DNA of 64,000 nucleotides from Batkoa obscura (lineage: Eukaryota; Entomophthoromycota; Entomophthoromycetes; Entomophthorales; Batkoaceae): positions 1,178,001 to 1,242,000 of the forward strand of contig JASVEC010000010.1 of assembly GCA_030770535.1 (NCBI GenBank), given 5' to 3'. This document shows positions 63,388 through 64,000 of this stretch, in pieces. The notes beneath the pieces were generated by a model. It made no database searches, had not been told where the DNA came from, and was given only the letters and a program-made list of their open reading frames with translations. The number at the start of each line of letters is the position of its first letter. The first letter of the stretch is position 1. A program made the position numbers and the translations under genes.

Positions 63388-64000
63388 TCACATCAGTGAG
63401 CAATCTTTTTTCTCCTTTTTTTCTTTTTTCTCCTTCTTGGAGTCCGAGTTATTTGAAGAATATGTGAAATTTGTGTCGCCATAGTTTGTGCTTGCTAATT
63501 TAGAATTATATCCGTTTACACTTCCATTATAAGTTTGGGTATGAACGGATCCTGGTTGTGAATGTATAAGGTTTTGATACCCCTGTGTTTGAGACTTATT
63601 ACGTGATTTTTCCATTCGCTCTTTTAATTCTTCTAACCTCTTTTTAGCTGGGTCAAACCCTTGATTAGCAGCAGATTCATAACAGCGCATTGCAGCCTGC
63701 ATATCTTTATAAAATACACCTTCCCCCCTTTCGTGGCATGCCCCTAAGTTAAACATAGCAAATGGAGATCCAAGGTCAGCAGCTTTAGTATACCATTCAA
63801 CTGCAGAAAATGAGTCTTGTGCAACCCCTCGACCTGTTTGATAGCATTGGGCTAGATTAGTCATTGCAGAAGCATTATTTTGCTTCGCCGCCATTAAATA
63901 ATATTCAAATGCTTTTTCAGGGTTTATTTCAACACCTTTACCAGCGGAATAGCAAGTTCCTACATTCGATTGTGCATCTGGGTTACCTTTATCTGCTAGT
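63388..64000 (-). CDS. Sel1 repeat protein with polybasic CaaX tail (5' cut by window edge)
   Basis: On the minus strand the frame is open from the right edge. It reads three to four Sel1 repeats (QSNVGTCYSAGKGV, MTNLAQCYQTGRGV, MFNLGACHERGEGV), then a Ser/Asn-rich linker and KKEKKEKKEKKDCSLM. The repeats align one to one with repeats 12-14 of the protein at the left edge, including FYKDMQxAMRxYE. It is therefore most likely the same kinase-Sel1 family, although the kinase part lies outside the window. The Lys-rich run before a CaaX box is like the membrane-targeting tail of K-Ras4B. The CSLM end is of the farnesylated type. Membrane targeting is inferred from these motifs. Confidence 0.88.
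   Translation of the reverse strand, partial: LADKGNPDAQSNVGTCYSAGKGVEINPEKAFEYYLMAAKQNNASAMTNLAQCYQTGRGVAQDSFSAVEWYTKAADLGSPFAMFNLGACHERGEGVFYKDMQAAMRCYESAANQGFDPAKKRLEELKERMEKSRNKSQTQGYQNLIHSQPGSVHTQTYNGSVNGYNSKLASTNYGDTNFTYSSNNSDSKKEKKEKKEKKDCSLM

Noticed and set aside
1-64000. CRISPR array, rRNA genes, operons or a complete virus-like element
   Set aside because: No spaced direct repeats, rRNA sequence, polycistronic layout, or capsid, envelope or reverse-transcriptase motifs were seen.

Overview
The window looks like nuclear DNA of an early-diverging fungus. The intergenic DNA is strongly AT-rich and the genes are short and well separated. They use the standard code and GT-AG introns of about 45 to 110 bases. 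The gene content (GH16 glucanase, mitoferrin, Argonaute, RGS protein, seven-helix receptor, kinase-Sel1 and Kelch families, small secreted proteins) suggests Zoopagomycota/Entomophthoromycotina (Conidiobolus-like) or Mucoromycota. This placement is an inference from gene families and was not tested by a search.

Layout. 1-4.8 kb: the 3' part of a kinase-Sel1 gene, a five-exon ATP synthase subunit h gene, tRNA-Glu and a decayed EngB copy. 5-12.5 kb: an inverted pair of small secreted Cys-rich genes, a decayed Kelch gene, the intact EngB-type GTPase and a Gly/Ser-rich secreted protein. 13.8-20.5 kb: tRNA-Leu, two Kelch-transmembrane genes and a GH16 glucanase between them. 21.5-32 kb: two tRNA-Asp genes on a long inverted duplication, with an RGS protein, a PhoD-like phosphatase and a seven-helix receptor between the copies. 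33-46.2 kb: two complete kinase-Sel1 genes, with a broken transposase, a putatively myristoylated orphan and mitoferrin between them. 47-50 kb: ribosomal protein uL1 and a convergent pair of four-helix membrane proteins. 50-57.6 kb: a long hairpin, a tandem triplication, a full Argonaute with an intact catalytic tetrad, and GPI12/PIG-L. 60-64 kb: a secreted alkaline phosphatase, a six-cysteine secreted mini-protein and another kinase-Sel1 gene cut by the window edge.

The strongest theme is a family of four kinase-Sel1 proteins, two of them cut by the window edges. Each of the three long enough to count carries fourteen Sel1 repeats, and all four end in a CaaX box (CTIM, CLIL, CLIL, CSLM). They look like lipid-anchored kinase scaffolds that could act at a membrane with the receptor and RGS genes. 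The second theme is a miniature inverted-repeat element of about 105 bases with about 17 copies. It sits inside the decayed EngB copy and the broken transposase, next to tRNA genes, and at one breakpoint of the tRNA-Asp duplication. No CRISPR array, operon or rRNA gene is visible.
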